64,000 nucleotides of DNA from an uncultured Eubacterium sp. (GCA_934351445.1 CAKRIZ010000001.1:186001-250000), one strand, 5' to 3'; counted from the first letter of the stretch, positions 1 through 8,718 are shown. The notes: generated by a model from the letters alone, not told the origin. A program made the numbers and translations.

Positions 1-856
1 CAAGAATTTCTCCTTTTCTTACACGGAAAGTAACATCTGAGAATACCCCTTTGCAGGTCAGATTTTTTACCTCTAACGCTGTCTCTGACTTTTCCAGATT
101 ATTATAGTCTCTGGCATAAAAACTCTGCAATTCGCGTCCTACCATCATCGCAACCAGTTCATTTGCATTGGTCTCAGTTGTTATCTTTGTTCCCACATAT
201 GCACCATCCCGGATAATAGTCACCCGATCGGAAATACGGAACAATTCTTCCATACGATGGGAAATATATATGATACTTACCTGTTTTTCCTTCAATCTCT
301 CAATAATCCCGAATAACTGCTCTACCTCATCATTAGAAAGCGATGAGGTCGGTTCATCCATAACAATAATTTTCCCATCAAAGGATACTGCCTTTACGAT
401 CTCTACCATCTGCTGCTGTGCAATAGTCAGTGAATCAACCAGCGTATCCGGCTGAATATTCACGCCAAGATTTTTTAGCATTTTTTCTGCCCTGCGATTT
501 GTTTCCGTCATATCAACCGTACCGAGCTTTGTTTTTATTTCTCTTCCCAGGAAAATATTCTGTGCAACTGTCAGATATGGTACCAGTACAATTTCCTGAT
601 GGATGATCCCAATGCCTTTTTCCTGTGCGTCGGAAACACCATTTATCTCCACCTCCTGACCGTTGATTTTGATTTTTCCGCTGTCCGGCTTATAAATTCC
701 TCCAAGGACCTTAATAAGCGTTGATTTTCCCGCTCCATTCTCTCCCAGAAGCGCATGGACCTCGCCCATTTCCAGAGAAAAATTTATCCCTGATAATGCA
801 TAGATCCCGGAAAAACTTTTCTTTATGTCTATCATTTCCAGAATTGTTTTTCTCAT
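1..856 (-). CDS. Sugar ABC transporter ATP-binding protein (partial)
   Basis: This is the N-terminal part (about 285 residues) of a RbsA/MglA-type ATPase that powers import of a monosaccharide; the rest lies beyond the window edge. Translation shows a Walker A motif (GENGAGKS), a Q-loop region (IGIIHQE), an ABC signature-like LTIAQQQMVEIVKA, Walker B (IIVMDEP) and the switch His (YISHR). After the first nucleotide-binding domain the second begins (LEVKNLTCKGVF), as expected for the tandem-domain, roughly 500-residue family. The start is ATG at 856, preceded by a GGAGGG-like site. It lies 133 bp downstream of the binding-protein gene, so both are probably co-transcribed and controlled by the adjacent LacI-type regulator. 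The permease is expected further left. The exact sugar cannot be read from the sequence. Confidence 0.93.
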   Translation of the reverse strand, partial: MRKTILEMIDIKKSFSGIYALSGINFSLEMGEVHALLGENGAGKSTLIKVLGGIYKPDSGKIKINGQEVEINGVSDAQEKGIGIIHQEIVLVPYLTVAQNIFLGREIKTKLGTVDMTETNRRAEKMLKNLGVNIQPDTLVDSLTIAQQQMVEIVKAVSFDGKIIVMDEPTSSLSNDEVEQLFGIIERLKEKQVSIIYISHRMEELFRISDRVTIIRDGAYVGTKITTETNANELVAMMVGRELQSFYARDYNNLEKSETALEVKNLTCKGVFSDVTFRVRKGEIL

Positions 857-989
857 AGAACCCTCCGTATTCATTTGAAAGATACGGCAATGAATGATTC
901 CATTGCCGCATTTTATTCTTTACCGAATTATGTGCCCTGTCCCTGCCAATCCTTATCAGATCATCTGCAGAAACATCCTTATATTACTA

Positions 990-2021
990 TTACTGCCAAT
1001 CACCCAGAGTCTTCTCAGCCTCTTCTTTTTCTACCAGATGCGAATCCAGATATACTTTCTTTTCTCCAAGATCCGTATCACCACCTACATATTTTTCAGC
1101 TGCATCAAATGCATACTCTGCAATTTGAACCGGAACCTGACATGCAACAACTGTAAATTCACCATCCAGAAGTGCCTGTTTTCCATCCGGAGATGCATCT
1201 ATACTATACACGCCAATCTCACCGGTCTTATTTGCAGCTTTTATCGCAGCTGCTGCACCAAGCGCAGACGGATCGTTAATGCAGAAAAATGCTTCCAGAT
1301 CAGGATTGGCTGTGATAATATCCTCAGCCAGCTGCATGGACTGATCAAGCGCAGCCCCACCATCCTGCTGTGCTACAATTTCAAATTGATCTTTCTTGTC
1401 ACCTAAACCATCAAGAAAACCATTCACGCGATCTACACAGCTTTCATTGGACGGAAAATCAAGAACTGCTATTTTGGCTCCATCCGGATAATTCTTTACC
1501 ATCTGTTCGCCCACCAGCTGGCCTGCCATATATGCATTTGTTCCGACAAACTGCGTTACAAACTGTTCAATATCATCATCTATAACTGCCGTATCCACAT
1601 TAAAAATCGGTATGCCAGCTTCCGAAATCTCAGCCAGACCAGAAGTAATACCTGCCGAATCAACCGGTATAACAAAAACTGCATCATAACCACTGTTTGC
1701 ACAATCCGATAACTGGCTCAACTGCTTGTTTAAGTCATAATCCGGATCCAGACAGGTATAAGAAATTCCATTCTCCTTGCACAGCTCACTCAGCTTCGCA
1801 TCAATTGAACTCTGGAATGTGTTGTTCAGCGTGTTGGTGCAGAATGCAAAAGACAAATCACTCGTCGCTGTTTCCCCTTCCTTTACCTCAGCTTCTGTTG
1901 TAGAATCAGAAGCTTTGTCTGTTGTATCTCCAGAAGAACCACATCCGGTAAACATAGCTGCCATCATGCATACAGAAAGACCTACTGCCGCAAATTTAAA
2001 ACTTTTTTTCATGAATTTCAT
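990..2021 (-). CDS. Sugar-binding lipoprotein of ABC transporter (RbsB-like)
   Basis: This 343-residue protein is a periplasmic-binding-protein type 1 (Peripla_BP_4) receptor that captures a sugar outside the membrane and hands it to the transporter. It has a lipoprotein signal peptide with lipobox FTGCG, so the Cys near residue 27 would be lipidated. A Thr/Ser/Glu-rich linker follows, then the two-lobe fold, with typical family segments such as LNNTFQSSIDAKL, GYDAVFVIPVDSAG and FNVDTAV. Length is normal. A good AAGGAGG ribosome binding site precedes ATG 2021. It is the first gene of the leftward sugar operon and has a promoter and palindromic operators upstream. The ligand (ribose, galactose, xylose or a derivative) is not determined. 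Confidence 0.92.
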   Translation of the reverse strand: MKFMKKSFKFAAVGLSVCMMAAMFTGCGSSGDTTDKASDSTTEAEVKEGETATSDLSFAFCTNTLNNTFQSSIDAKLSELCKENGISYTCLDPDYDLNKQLSQLSDCANSGYDAVFVIPVDSAGITSGLAEISEAGIPIFNVDTAVIDDDIEQFVTQFVGTNAYMAGQLVGEQMVKNYPDGAKIAVLDFPSNESCVDRVNGFLDGLGDKKDQFEIVAQQDGGAALDQSMQLAEDIITANPDLEAFFCINDPSALGAAAAIKAANKTGEIGVYSIDASPDGKQALLDGEFTVVACQVPVQIAEYAFDAAEKYVGGDTDLGEKKVYLDSHLVEKEEAEKTLGDWQ

Positions 2022-2057
2022 CCTCCTTATTCTCCCTTGTATTTAAAGTATCATTTG

Positions 2058-2076
2058 TTTTATTTTTTACGTAAAA
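2058..2076. promoter_or_regulatory. Candidate LacI-family operator 1 (TTTTACGTAAAA)
   Basis: A perfect 12-bp palindrome, TTTTACGTAAAA (2065-2076), lies in the 5' leader of the binding-protein gene. Its central CG is typical of LacI-family operators. An 18-bp stretch (2058-2075) is repeated exactly at 2223-2240. Position downstream of the likely promoter start fits repression. The regulator at 2347 is the obvious candidate ligand. Confidence 0.55.
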
Positions 2077-2088
2077 TTATTGTATCGA

Positions 2089-2100
2089 AGGAGCGCTCCT
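2089..2100. promoter_or_regulatory. 12-bp perfect palindrome AGGAGCGCTCCT
   Basis: A perfect palindrome with central CG sits just downstream of the candidate transport-operon promoter, about where transcription would begin. It could be a second type of LacI-family operator or bind another repressor. It does not match the cre consensus well. Confidence 0.4.
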
Positions 2101-2113
2101 ATCTGATAGATAG

Positions 2114-2143
2114 ATATTAAGCTATTTACACTCATTTCGTCAA
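2114..2143 (-). promoter_or_regulatory. Candidate sigma-A promoter of the sugar ABC operon
   Basis: On the minus strand TTGACG (2143-2138) is followed after 18 bp by TAATAT (2119-2114). Transcription would start near 2107 and run through both palindromes (2089-2100, 2065-2076) into the binding-protein gene. Confidence 0.5.
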
Positions 2144-2222
2144 CAGTATTTATACAATCTGCACGATTTTCAGCAATATAATCATCCTTTTTTATGTCTA
2201 TTTATGCAATTCTACATCCGCT

Positions 2223-2240
2223 TTTTATTTTTTACGTAAA
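2223..2240. promoter_or_regulatory. Candidate LacI-family operator 2 (TTTACGTAAA)
   Basis: This is the second exact copy of the 18-bp element at 2058-2075, with palindrome TTTACGTAAA at 2231-2240. It lies just upstream of the regulator gene's own promoter, so two copies 165 bp apart flank the divergent region. That arrangement suits autoregulation and looping repression. The remainder of 2022-2346 is AT-rich and shows no gene. Confidence 0.55.
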
Positions 2241-2268
2241 TTTAGTTATCGTTTTTATTTATATTTTG

Positions 2269-2277
2269 TGTTATACT
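2269..2277 (+). promoter_or_regulatory. Candidate extended -10 for the LacI-type regulator gene
   Basis: TG-T-TATACT at 2269-2277 is an extended -10 element, 70 bp upstream of ATG 2347. The -35 region (about 2249-2254) is poor, which is usual for extended -10 promoters. The operator copy at 2231-2240 lies just upstream. Confidence 0.4.
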
Positions 2278-2346
2278 AATCAAAAAAATATACACATGCC
2301 TAATCCTTGCTTATCAGCAATATATACATAACAGGAGGAAAACTAT

Positions 2347-4326
2347 ATGACTATTAAAGAAATTGCTGCGAAAGCCGGCGTTTCCATCGCTACCGTATCG
2401 CATGTCATTAACCACACCCGATACGTGAGTCCCGAGCTTGTCAATAAAATCGAAGCCATCATTGAAGAAAGTGGATATTCCGAAAAAATCAAAAAAAAGG
2501 TTCAAAAAATCCGAAGTGGACGCAATTCCCAGATTGTTGCTGTTTTTCCAAATATCAAAAGTGCGCTCTACCGTGAACTCTGTGAGCTTCTGCAGGCTTA
2601 CGCAACCAATCAGGGCTACCAGTTTTACATATCTGTCAGTAACGACAGTCTGGAAGAAGAACAAGGTATACTGAAAAACCTGATTTCCAGCGCAAAAACA
2701 ATTGGTATTTTCCTGTCACCTGCCAGCAGTAATCCTTCTGACTATTCCTTTCTTTATGATGCCGGAATTCCATTTATTTGCATCGAACGTTACATTTATG
2801 ACGATGTTACTCCTCGAATCTTATTTGATTATAGTGAGGCCTTTTATACTGCCACCTCTTATTTTTTTGAAAGCGGACATGAAAACGTACTATTTCTGGT
2901 TGAAAAAACTGACAGTCTGGCACAGCATGACAAAATCGCCGGATATGAAAAAGCGCTGCAGTGCACCAATCGCGTACCGGGCAGTTCCTGCATTGCAGAG
3001 ATCAATCTGTACCAGACAAATGACATGATCAGTCTGAATATACAAAAAAGTATCAATCGGTATCTCCCGACCGCCATCGTTACTGGCGGCAACCGACTGA
3101 CCATGTTTCTTCTCAAAGCACTCCGGGAACTTGGAAAAGACTGTCCGCGTGATATTTCTATCATTGGATTTGATGATATGCTCTGGTGTGAACTGACCGC
3201 TCCACCTTTATCCTGTATTCACCGGAATATCAGCCAGATGGCAGCCATGTCATCACAGGCGCTTTTTGATACGATCAATCACCTTCCATCGTCTCCGCTA
3301 ACACGCTATGCGGATGTCCATTTGATTCTGCGGGATTCCACCCGCATGATTGACAACGGACCGTTGGGCGAACATGCTGTTTCACCAGACAGTATCTGTC
3401 TGTCCAAAGAAGAAAAAGCACTCTTGAAAAAGGGACACTACCATGTAGCAGTATCCTTCCATTATACCGGAACTGCATGGGCAGCTCTCCATCAAAAAGG
3501 GATACGAGATGAATTAGAACAGTATGGCATTGATATTATATCTACCATGGATGCCCACTTTGATCCGGCACTCCAAAACATGCAGCTTGAGAGTATCAAA
3601 ATGCAGATGCCAGATGCCGTAATCGCAATACCGACTGATGATATACAAACAGCCTCCGCGTTTCAGGAGCTGTCTAAAATGACACGGCTTATTTTCCTGA
3701 GCAGTGTGCCGCAGAATTTCAACCGAAACAATTACGTATCCTGTATCTCCGTCAACGAACGTGAAAACGGTACGAATACCGGACGCATGATAGGTGAGTA
3801 TCTGAAAACATCCCCCCACGCAAAGGTAGGCTTCATTATCCATGGTGCCATGTTCTATGGTACCACGGAACGCGATAACTCAGCCGAAAAGATACTGCGG
3901 GAATCATACCCAAATATTGAAATTGCGGCACGAAAAGGCTTTATCCATATCGAAAACACCTATAAGGTCTGTATGGAAATGATTACGGAACATCCCGATA
4001 TACAGGCTCTTTATGTAAGCTGGGATCGTCCGGCGCTTCTTGCCATCAAAGCTCTTCAAACCCTGGGTCGGACAGATATTGCTATATTTACTACTGATCT
4101 TGATTTTGAAATCGCAGAAAAAATGAAAGAGGGGTATATCAAAGGGCTAAGCACACAAAGACCTTACGATCAGGGGAAAGCGGCTGCCCTGGCTGTAGCC
4201 AAATCCCTCGTTAGTGATAGTGTTCCGAAATATATCGGTGTACAGCCATATGTGGTTCATGAAAAACAACTAAAACGTGCCTGGAAAGATATTTTCTTCG
4301 AGGCATTACCTGAAGAGCTGCTATGA
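2347..4326 (+). CDS. LacI-family regulator with two periplasmic-binding-like sensor domains
   Basis: This 659-residue protein starts with a canonical LacI helix-turn-helix (IKEIAAKAGVSIATVSHVINH, residues 3-23, and hinge to about 55). A first sugar-sensor domain follows (about 60-340; IIGFDDMLWCELTAPPLSCI is typical of LacI C-lobes), then a second complete type-1 binding-protein-like domain (about 365-650; DAVIAIPTDDIQTAS, VGFIIHGAMFYGTTERD, IAIFTTDLDFEIAEKM). LacI proteins are usually about 340 residues, so this one is a fusion. The second domain resembles ABC sugar receptors such as the neighbouring 990-2021 product. AGGAGG precedes ATG 2347. It probably represses the divergent transporter and itself through the TTTACGTAAA sites. 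Confidence 0.88.
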   Translation: MTIKEIAAKAGVSIATVSHVINHTRYVSPELVNKIEAIIEESGYSEKIKKKVQKIRSGRNSQIVAVFPNIKSALYRELCELLQAYATNQGYQFYISVSNDSLEEEQGILKNLISSAKTIGIFLSPASSNPSDYSFLYDAGIPFICIERYIYDDVTPRILFDYSEAFYTATSYFFESGHENVLFLVEKTDSLAQHDKIAGYEKALQCTNRVPGSSCIAEINLYQTNDMISLNIQKSINRYLPTAIVTGGNRLTMFLLKALRELGKDCPRDISIIGFDDMLWCELTAPPLSCIHRNISQMAAMSSQALFDTINHLPSSPLTRYADVHLILRDSTRMIDNGPLGEHAVSPDSICLSKEEKALLKKGHYHVAVSFHYTGTAWAALHQKGIRDELEQYGIDIISTMDAHFDPALQNMQLESIKMQMPDAVIAIPTDDIQTASAFQELSKMTRLIFLSSVPQNFNRNNYVSCISVNERENGTNTGRMIGEYLKTSPHAKVGFIIHGAMFYGTTERDNSAEKILRESYPNIEIAARKGFIHIENTYKVCMEMITEHPDIQALYVSWDRPALLAIKALQTLGRTDIAIFTTDLDFEIAEKMKEGYIKGLSTQRPYDQGKAAALAVAKSLVSDSVPKYIGVQPYVVHEKQLKRAWKDIFFEALPEELL

Positions 4327-4332
4327 CAAACT

Positions 4333-4362
4333 ACTACTTCTATGAAAACTACTTCTATGAAA
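4333..4362. repeat. 15-bp perfect tandem duplication
   Basis: Two exact copies of ACTACTTCTATGAAA (4333-4347 and 4348-4362) follow the regulator's stop codon and run into its terminator hairpin. No function is evident; it looks like a recent slippage duplication. Confidence 0.85.
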
Positions 4363-4397
4363 ACAGGCTCATCCGTCCAAAGGGTGAGCCTGTTTCG
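4361..4397 (+). terminator. Terminator hairpin after LacI-type regulator
   Basis: AAACAGGCTCA (4361-4371) pairs perfectly with TGAGCCTGTTT (4385-4395), an 11-bp stem with a 13-nt loop. The T-tract is short. The rest of 4398-4476 has a poly-C run near 4467 and a T-rich minus-strand stretch (about 4411-4416) that may help end the opposing gene, but no gene. Confidence 0.7.
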
Positions 4398-4476
4398 TAT
4401 CGGTATATAAAAAAGAATCCTGCTCGTAGGAATTTCCTATCACACAATGAAATGACTTGTTCCAGTCCCCCCCCTT

Positions 4477-5328
4477 CTAATCCAATTCAATCGAGTCCGA
4501 TATATAATAATGGAATTTGTTTTTCCTGCAATACTGTCTGATCTGCCGGATCAGCTTTTTATCTTTTGTATACTCCAGTAAATATACTTCCATTCCATCT
4601 TTTTGACATTGCTTTATATAATCAGAAAAATAATCGCGTTCTTCTTTTGTCTGTTTTCCAAAGATTCCCTGATCAAACCGGATGCTGCTCCACACGGATT
4701 CCTGATTGACGGCAGTCATGATATCCTGCGCAGATCCATATGTGTTTCTATATTTTGTCACAAAAACATCTCCGCCGTTGATCACAAGCTCTGCTCCAAG
4801 ACTCCTGATATTTCTTAAAATCCTTACCAGACCTTCAAAGCACTCCTTCGTTGCCGCATAGTCATAAACGTCACAATTATCTATAAAAAATCCATCCACA
4901 CCCTTTTTTTTCAGTTTTTTTGACAGCTTTCCGATAAAGCTCTGCCAGTCCTTATCAGAAACATCGATCCATTTTTCTTCATCCCAGTTTTCATAAGCTC
5001 CGATTGTCAGATGTTCATATTCCTTATAATAATCGCGAAAATCTTCCAGCGAACCAACATTCAGATATGTGTATACCTTCACACCCTTTCTGTGCAGCGT
5101 CCGGATATCCTCTGCTGAGAAAAACTGTGCATCGATCACAACCAATCTATACGGATACAGCTTTTTCATTTGAGAAGAATCGATACTTAGAAATACACCA
5201 TAATCCTTCTTCTCTTTTGATACCCCTGCCTCTGTCGTATCCGGAGCTATCAGTATACCGGCTGCCAAAGCGAGTGCCAATACAAGCAGCAGGTACTTTT
5301 TCAGGTAACACTTACATACTCTACTCAT
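4477..5328 (-). CDS. Secreted GH114-like (polygalactosaminidase-type) glycoside hydrolase
   Basis: A signal peptide (LLLVLALALAAGILIA, residues 13-28) precedes a TIM-barrel domain resembling the GH114 / endo-alpha-1,4-polygalactosaminidase family, related to the TM1410 and PelA hydrolase folds. Diagnostic strand-end motifs are KVYTYLNVGSLEDFR, the catalytic-type Asp in GFFIDNCDVYD, and ELVINGGDVF. The family cleaves or senses amino-sugar polymers at the cell surface; substrate here is unknown. At 283 residues it is a normal single-domain length. It is the last gene of the two-component/STAS operon and overlaps the preceding stop by 8 bp, indicating translational coupling. Export and the operon suggest an envelope-polymer role; that part is inference. 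Confidence 0.75.
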   Translation of the reverse strand: MSRVCKCYLKKYLLLVLALALAAGILIAPDTTEAGVSKEKKDYGVFLSIDSSQMKKLYPYRLVVIDAQFFSAEDIRTLHRKGVKVYTYLNVGSLEDFRDYYKEYEHLTIGAYENWDEEKWIDVSDKDWQSFIGKLSKKLKKKGVDGFFIDNCDVYDYAATKECFEGLVRILRNIRSLGAELVINGGDVFVTKYRNTYGSAQDIMTAVNQESVWSSIRFDQGIFGKQTKEERDYFSDYIKQCQKDGMEVYLLEYTKDKKLIRQIRQYCRKNKFHYYISDSIELD

Positions 5329-6193
5329 TTTTCTCTCCGATTACTTTTTTACCACTTATCACAGGCACACCTTTCTTTCCCGGAAACAGTTTATCCGTTA
5401 ATACCCGCGCCGCATCATTACATCGATGGATCACTACTTTTGTATCTGCCGGATAATTTGCTACCAGATATCTGATTGTATACTTGATCATACCGATCAT
5501 ATCCTGCTTGCCCGCAGGTTCAGACGCGTAAAACAGTTCTGCCTCCAACGTATCTGAGACCTGCTTATGTACGAGCAGCAAACCACACACCCTGCCATCA
5601 ATCAACACACAGGAGGACAGCTCCGGCTCAAACCAGTTCACCGGTAGGATTGCCAGATCCGGTAGTATCCCGGTGCGTCTGCGGTAGATACAGTTGTCTA
5701 TGCCCCTGCGCATCTGATTGAGTGTCAGCGCGCCAATGGATGTGACATTTTCCGGCAGCTGTGCCTTTTGTGAAAGCGGCAATGCCAGAAAATCTGCCAC
5801 AGTAAGCGTCAGATCGCTGCTCTCTGCCGAATGCTGCAACGTGTAACCCAGCATGTCGAACAATGCCTCATCTATCCCCTGCGTTTTTCCATCAAACTCA
5901 AATGATATAGAGGTCACTTCATCACGTTCACAATTTTGACCACAGGTAACCAAAAGCGGCAGCCCAAAATCATTATTTCTGGCATAATAGCTGACCAGAT
6001 GTGCTGTCTTGGACTCATCGGTACCATCTGCCTGCACTTCGGTTCTCCATACAAGAACCGCTTCCGGCTGGTCATTCTTCATCTGAAGTGCCATCGCGTG
6101 ATAACAGTCCCGGCCAATATGCTCCACTGCATCTGCATCTAAATACGGCAAATATTTGTTCCGGTTTTCCTTCGTAATTGTCACAATCTTCAT
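5321..6193 (-). CDS. GNAT-like two-domain protein, function unknown
   Basis: A 290-residue cytosolic protein without signal peptide. The opening (MKIVTITKENRNKYLPYLD) and pattern of strands, with a second half containing SSCVLIDGRVCGLLLVHK and ELFYASEP, resemble tandem GNAT acyltransferase folds. No clean acetyl-CoA pyrophosphate loop (R/Q-x-x-G-x-G/A) is visible, so catalysis is uncertain. It lies between the Fn3/Ig-like protein and the GH114-like gene in the two-component operon. Two other GNAT-type proteins (16673-17737 and 52158-53123) occur in this window beside the regulatory and injection-system genes. A role in protein or surface acylation is only a guess. Confidence 0.5.
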   Translation of the reverse strand: MKIVTITKENRNKYLPYLDADAVEHIGRDCYHAMALQMKNDQPEAVLVWRTEVQADGTDESKTAHLVSYYARNNDFGLPLLVTCGQNCERDEVTSISFEFDGKTQGIDEALFDMLGYTLQHSAESSDLTLTVADFLALPLSQKAQLPENVTSIGALTLNQMRRGIDNCIYRRRTGILPDLAILPVNWFEPELSSCVLIDGRVCGLLLVHKQVSDTLEAELFYASEPAGKQDMIGMIKYTIRYLVANYPADTKVVIHRCNDAARVLTDKLFPGKKGVPVISGKKVIGEKNE

Positions 6194-6271
6194 TGCCTGA
6201 CATTCTCCTCACTCTTCTTAATTGTCGCACTTTTCTGCCTGATATTGTTTTCCCGTCTACTTTCTATCAAT

Positions 6272-7057
6272 CTACCTGACCACGACCCGAACCACCGCAT
6301 AACAGCCATTTGTTGCATACACATACACAACCGCACGACCCTTCCCAACAGCTTTTATACGACCGTTTTCATCTACTGTGGCAACCGAAATGTCAGAGGA
6401 TTCGTAACGCAGTGTATTATGAAAGTTCTGTCTGAGTCCACTCCGGTCTACGACCGGCCGGATCGTATATGAGCCACCAGCAGCCATTGTCACATCCGGC
6501 ATTTTCACATCTACCTGCCGGATATATCCATATGTGCCACCGCTGGTCGGCGCATGCGCTGCCTTGGAGCGTACCAGATATGTCTTGCGTCCGTCTTTGA
6601 TCTGATACGCACGCACGGCAAATTTATAATACGTGTTTTTCTTCAATCCTGTGCACATCCATGCCGTCAGCGTCGGCGCCCCCAGATCTGTAATCTGTGT
6701 GACCCTGTAGCGTTTTCCCTTTGCATTACAACGTGCCCCATATAACTCATAGCCATCTGCATCCTTGACAACATTCCATGAAAGACGGATCTCATGCAGA
6801 TCTGTCTTTGTCACCTGAAGCTGCAGCGTATGATAGTCCTTCTGTTCGCCATCCGCCAGTTCCGGCAGACCATACAGGTCATCATCCGAGAAATCCTGTG
6901 GTAACGTCTCATTATTTTTCCCCAGTTTCTCATAGGAATCCTGTTCCTGATCTACGGCTGTCGTTGTACGCGCCACTGCCGGCTCTGGCATCGCAGACAA
7001 TGCCAGCACAAATGCGAACAGCAGCCAGCCACTTTTTATCATCTTATCTCTATACAT
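6272..7057 (-). CDS. Secreted fibronectin type III / bacterial Ig-like (BIG2) protein
   Basis: From ATG 7057 the product has 261 residues. This start is favoured because AGGAGAGAGG lies just upstream and it avoids overlapping the STAS gene. A signal peptide (SGWLLFAFVLALSAMPEPAVA, ending near residue 28) is followed by a low-complexity acidic stretch, an Fn3 domain (about 75-165; EIRLSWNVVKDADGYELY, GLKKNTYYKFAVRAY) and a BIG2 domain (about 180-260; YESSDISVATVDENGRIKAV, VYVYATNG). Such proteins decorate the cell wall or extracellular matrix and are not enzymes. It lies in the two-component operon 16 bp downstream of the STAS gene. No LPXTG or other sorting signal is seen. Confidence 0.85.
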   Translation of the reverse strand: MYRDKMIKSGWLLFAFVLALSAMPEPAVARTTTAVDQEQDSYEKLGKNNETLPQDFSDDDLYGLPELADGEQKDYHTLQLQVTKTDLHEIRLSWNVVKDADGYELYGARCNAKGKRYRVTQITDLGAPTLTAWMCTGLKKNTYYKFAVRAYQIKDGRKTYLVRSKAAHAPTSGGTYGYIRQVDVKMPDVTMAAGGSYTIRPVVDRSGLRQNFHNTLRYESSDISVATVDENGRIKAVGKGRAVVYVYATNGCYAVVRVVVR

Positions 7058-7073
7058 CTTATCCTCTCTCCTG

Positions 7074-7370
7074 TCAGCGCATCGTAAACAAATTGGCAAA
7101 ACCGGTTGCATCAAAGATATTCTGCACCTGTTCGGTCGTCTGTGACACCGTCATGATCCCTTGCAGATTCATCCGTCTCTGCGCTTCGAGCAGAACACGC
7201 AGTCCGGCTGAAGAGATGTATTCTAACCTGCGGATATCCAGATTCAATTCATGCAATCCGTAAAAAGATTGTGCCAGTTCTTCTGCAACCAGCCGCGATG
7301 CTGCCGTGTCAAGACGCCCCTCCAGCGTGACATCCAATACATCGCCGAAGCGTTCCTTTCGAATTGTCAT
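7074..7370 (-). CDS. STAS-domain anti-sigma factor antagonist (SpoIIAA/RsbV type)
   Basis: A 98-residue single STAS domain. It has the conserved DITxxxY-like strand followed by EYISSAGLRVL, where Ser53/Ser54 are the usual phosphorylation site of RsbV/SpoIIAA proteins. In partner switching the unphosphorylated form binds an RsbW/SpoIIAB-type kinase and frees its target. The gene follows the LytS-type kinase by 46 bp in the same operon. Its paralogue at 19641-19940 heads the MATE/PP2C operon, so both may interact with the same kinases (14088-14513 and the MATE C-terminal domain). No sigma factor is encoded in the window. Confidence 0.88.
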   Translation of the reverse strand: MTIRKERFGDVLDVTLEGRLDTAASRLVAEELAQSFYGLHELNLDIRRLEYISSAGLRVLLEAQRRMNLQGIMTVSQTTEQVQNIFDATGFANLFTMR

Positions 7371-7416
7371 AGATCTCTCTCCTCACCTTTCCTGATGTGG
7401 TTCCGTTGTCCGCAAA

Positions 7417-8718
7417 TCAGCCTTCCTCCAGACTGTTGCGCGGAATACAGATCAAAATGGCCGTTCCCTTTCCCTTTTCAGAACTGATCGTTACCGTTCC
7501 TTTACACATACTCCACAGCCGCTTACGCACGTTTTCGATTCCGATACTCTGATGCTCCCCTTTTCCACCGATATAGTAAGAAGCCGGATCAAATCCTACG
7601 CCATCATCCCTGATCGTAATCTCATGGTTCTGTTCTCCTAAACGCGTGCGGATCGACAATGTACCTCCCTCATCTGCCTTGGCCAGTCCATGGGTCACCG
7701 CATTCTCCACAAATGGCTCAAGTGTCATCGGAGGCAGCATATACCCATTATCCTCAATATCGTATATGATATTCAGCTCATCGCCCATCCGCAGCTTTTG
7801 CAGTGACAGATAACGCTCCACCAGATCCAGTTCCCGGTCTAGCGGCACAAGCGCCCGGCTCGTAAGCGAATCGAGATTTCCCCGCAGATACATTGAAAAA
7901 TCGTACAGTGCCTTTTTTGCAACAGATGCATCCTTGTCACACAGATAAGTAATCGTATTGAGTACATTGTACATAAAATGCGGTTTGATCTGTGAGAGCA
8001 CCACCTGTATTTTCATATCATTCAGCTCTCGCTCCTTCGCTACGAGCTTTTGCGTCTGCCGGAATGCATCTACCATAAATAAACACATCAATGAGATGGT
8101 ATTCATGATCTGCAGCAGGGAAATCCCATAGAAAAATAGCTGCCAGATCAGCGCAATCATCGGCATGAGCAGATAAATATACAAAACGATTAATTTATTT
8201 TTTTCGAAAGATGTGCGGTATTTTGTCAACATGACAAGCTCCAATACCACACCAAGCAAAGCAATGGCATGCGCCAGGAAAAACCAGTCACATCTCATAC
8301 AATGATTCGTCTCGTCAAACCGATACAGCAACGGATAAAACTGCGTAATCACAGTCAATGCTATGCCTGCACCTGCGACCGCCGATGCCATCCACAGCCC
8401 TGCCCATTGTTCAGACTTCTTTTTTACACTCGCACACAGATATCCGGTCGATACGACGATCAGCATATAATTAAAAATGTAAACGCCCGCATTACTGATA
8501 CGCACCATGTAATATCCTGCTGCCGTCGTATTCCCGCGGAAAATCCACGCCATGGAATCAAACGCGAGTTCTAATATCTGTGTCAGGAACAGACAGGTGA
8601 GCCACATCCTCTTTCCATTTGTTTTTTCTGACGCAATATAGGCGATCACTCCTGCCATCAGGCAGAACAAAATCCCCCATACCTCAAAGGCAACATGCAC
8701 CTGCCAGTTTCCAAACAT
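7417..8718 (-). CDS. Multi-TM sensor histidine kinase (LytS/His_kinase type)
   Basis: The 433-residue protein has about seven membrane segments in residues 10-225, then a PF06580-type transmitter. The phosphoacceptor His lies in SQIKPHFMYNVLNTITYLC (about residue 246). The ATPase shows N-box EPFVENAVTHGL, G1 IRDDGVGFDP and G2 SIGIENVRKRL. The sensor region resembles 7TM sensory modules rather than a Cache domain. It follows the response regulator by 18 bp and forms a two-component pair. Its signal is unknown. Because the pair's promoter and the injection-system promoter share a regulatory box, this kinase is the probable input to injection-system expression. Confidence 0.88.
   Translation of the reverse strand: MFGNWQVHVAFEVWGILFCLMAGVIAYIASEKTNGKRMWLTCLFLTQILELAFDSMAWIFRGNTTAAGYYMVRISNAGVYIFNYMLIVVSTGYLCASVKKKSEQWAGLWMASAVAGAGIALTVITQFYPLLYRFDETNHCMRCDWFFLAHAIALLGVVLELVMLTKYRTSFEKNKLIVLYIYLLMPMIALIWQLFFYGISLLQIMNTISLMCLFMVDAFRQTQKLVAKERELNDMKIQVVLSQIKPHFMYNVLNTITYLCDKDASVAKKALYDFSMYLRGNLDSLTSRALVPLDRELDLVERYLSLQKLRMGDELNIIYDIEDNGYMLPPMTLEPFVENAVTHGLAKADEGGTLSIRTRLGEQNHEITIRDDGVGFDPASYYIGGKGEHQSIGIENVRKRLWSMCKGTVTISSEKGKGTAILICIPRNSLEEG

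Noticed and set aside
2089..2100. Palindrome AGGAGCGCTCCT as a CcpA cre site
   Set aside because: It does not fit the cre consensus (TGWNANCGNTNWCA) at the outer positions.
4323..4541. Plus-strand 72-codon frame overlapping the LacI-type gene's stop
   Set aside because: It runs through a tandem duplication, a terminator hairpin and into the opposite-strand GH114 gene; no ribosome binding site or plausible protein composition.
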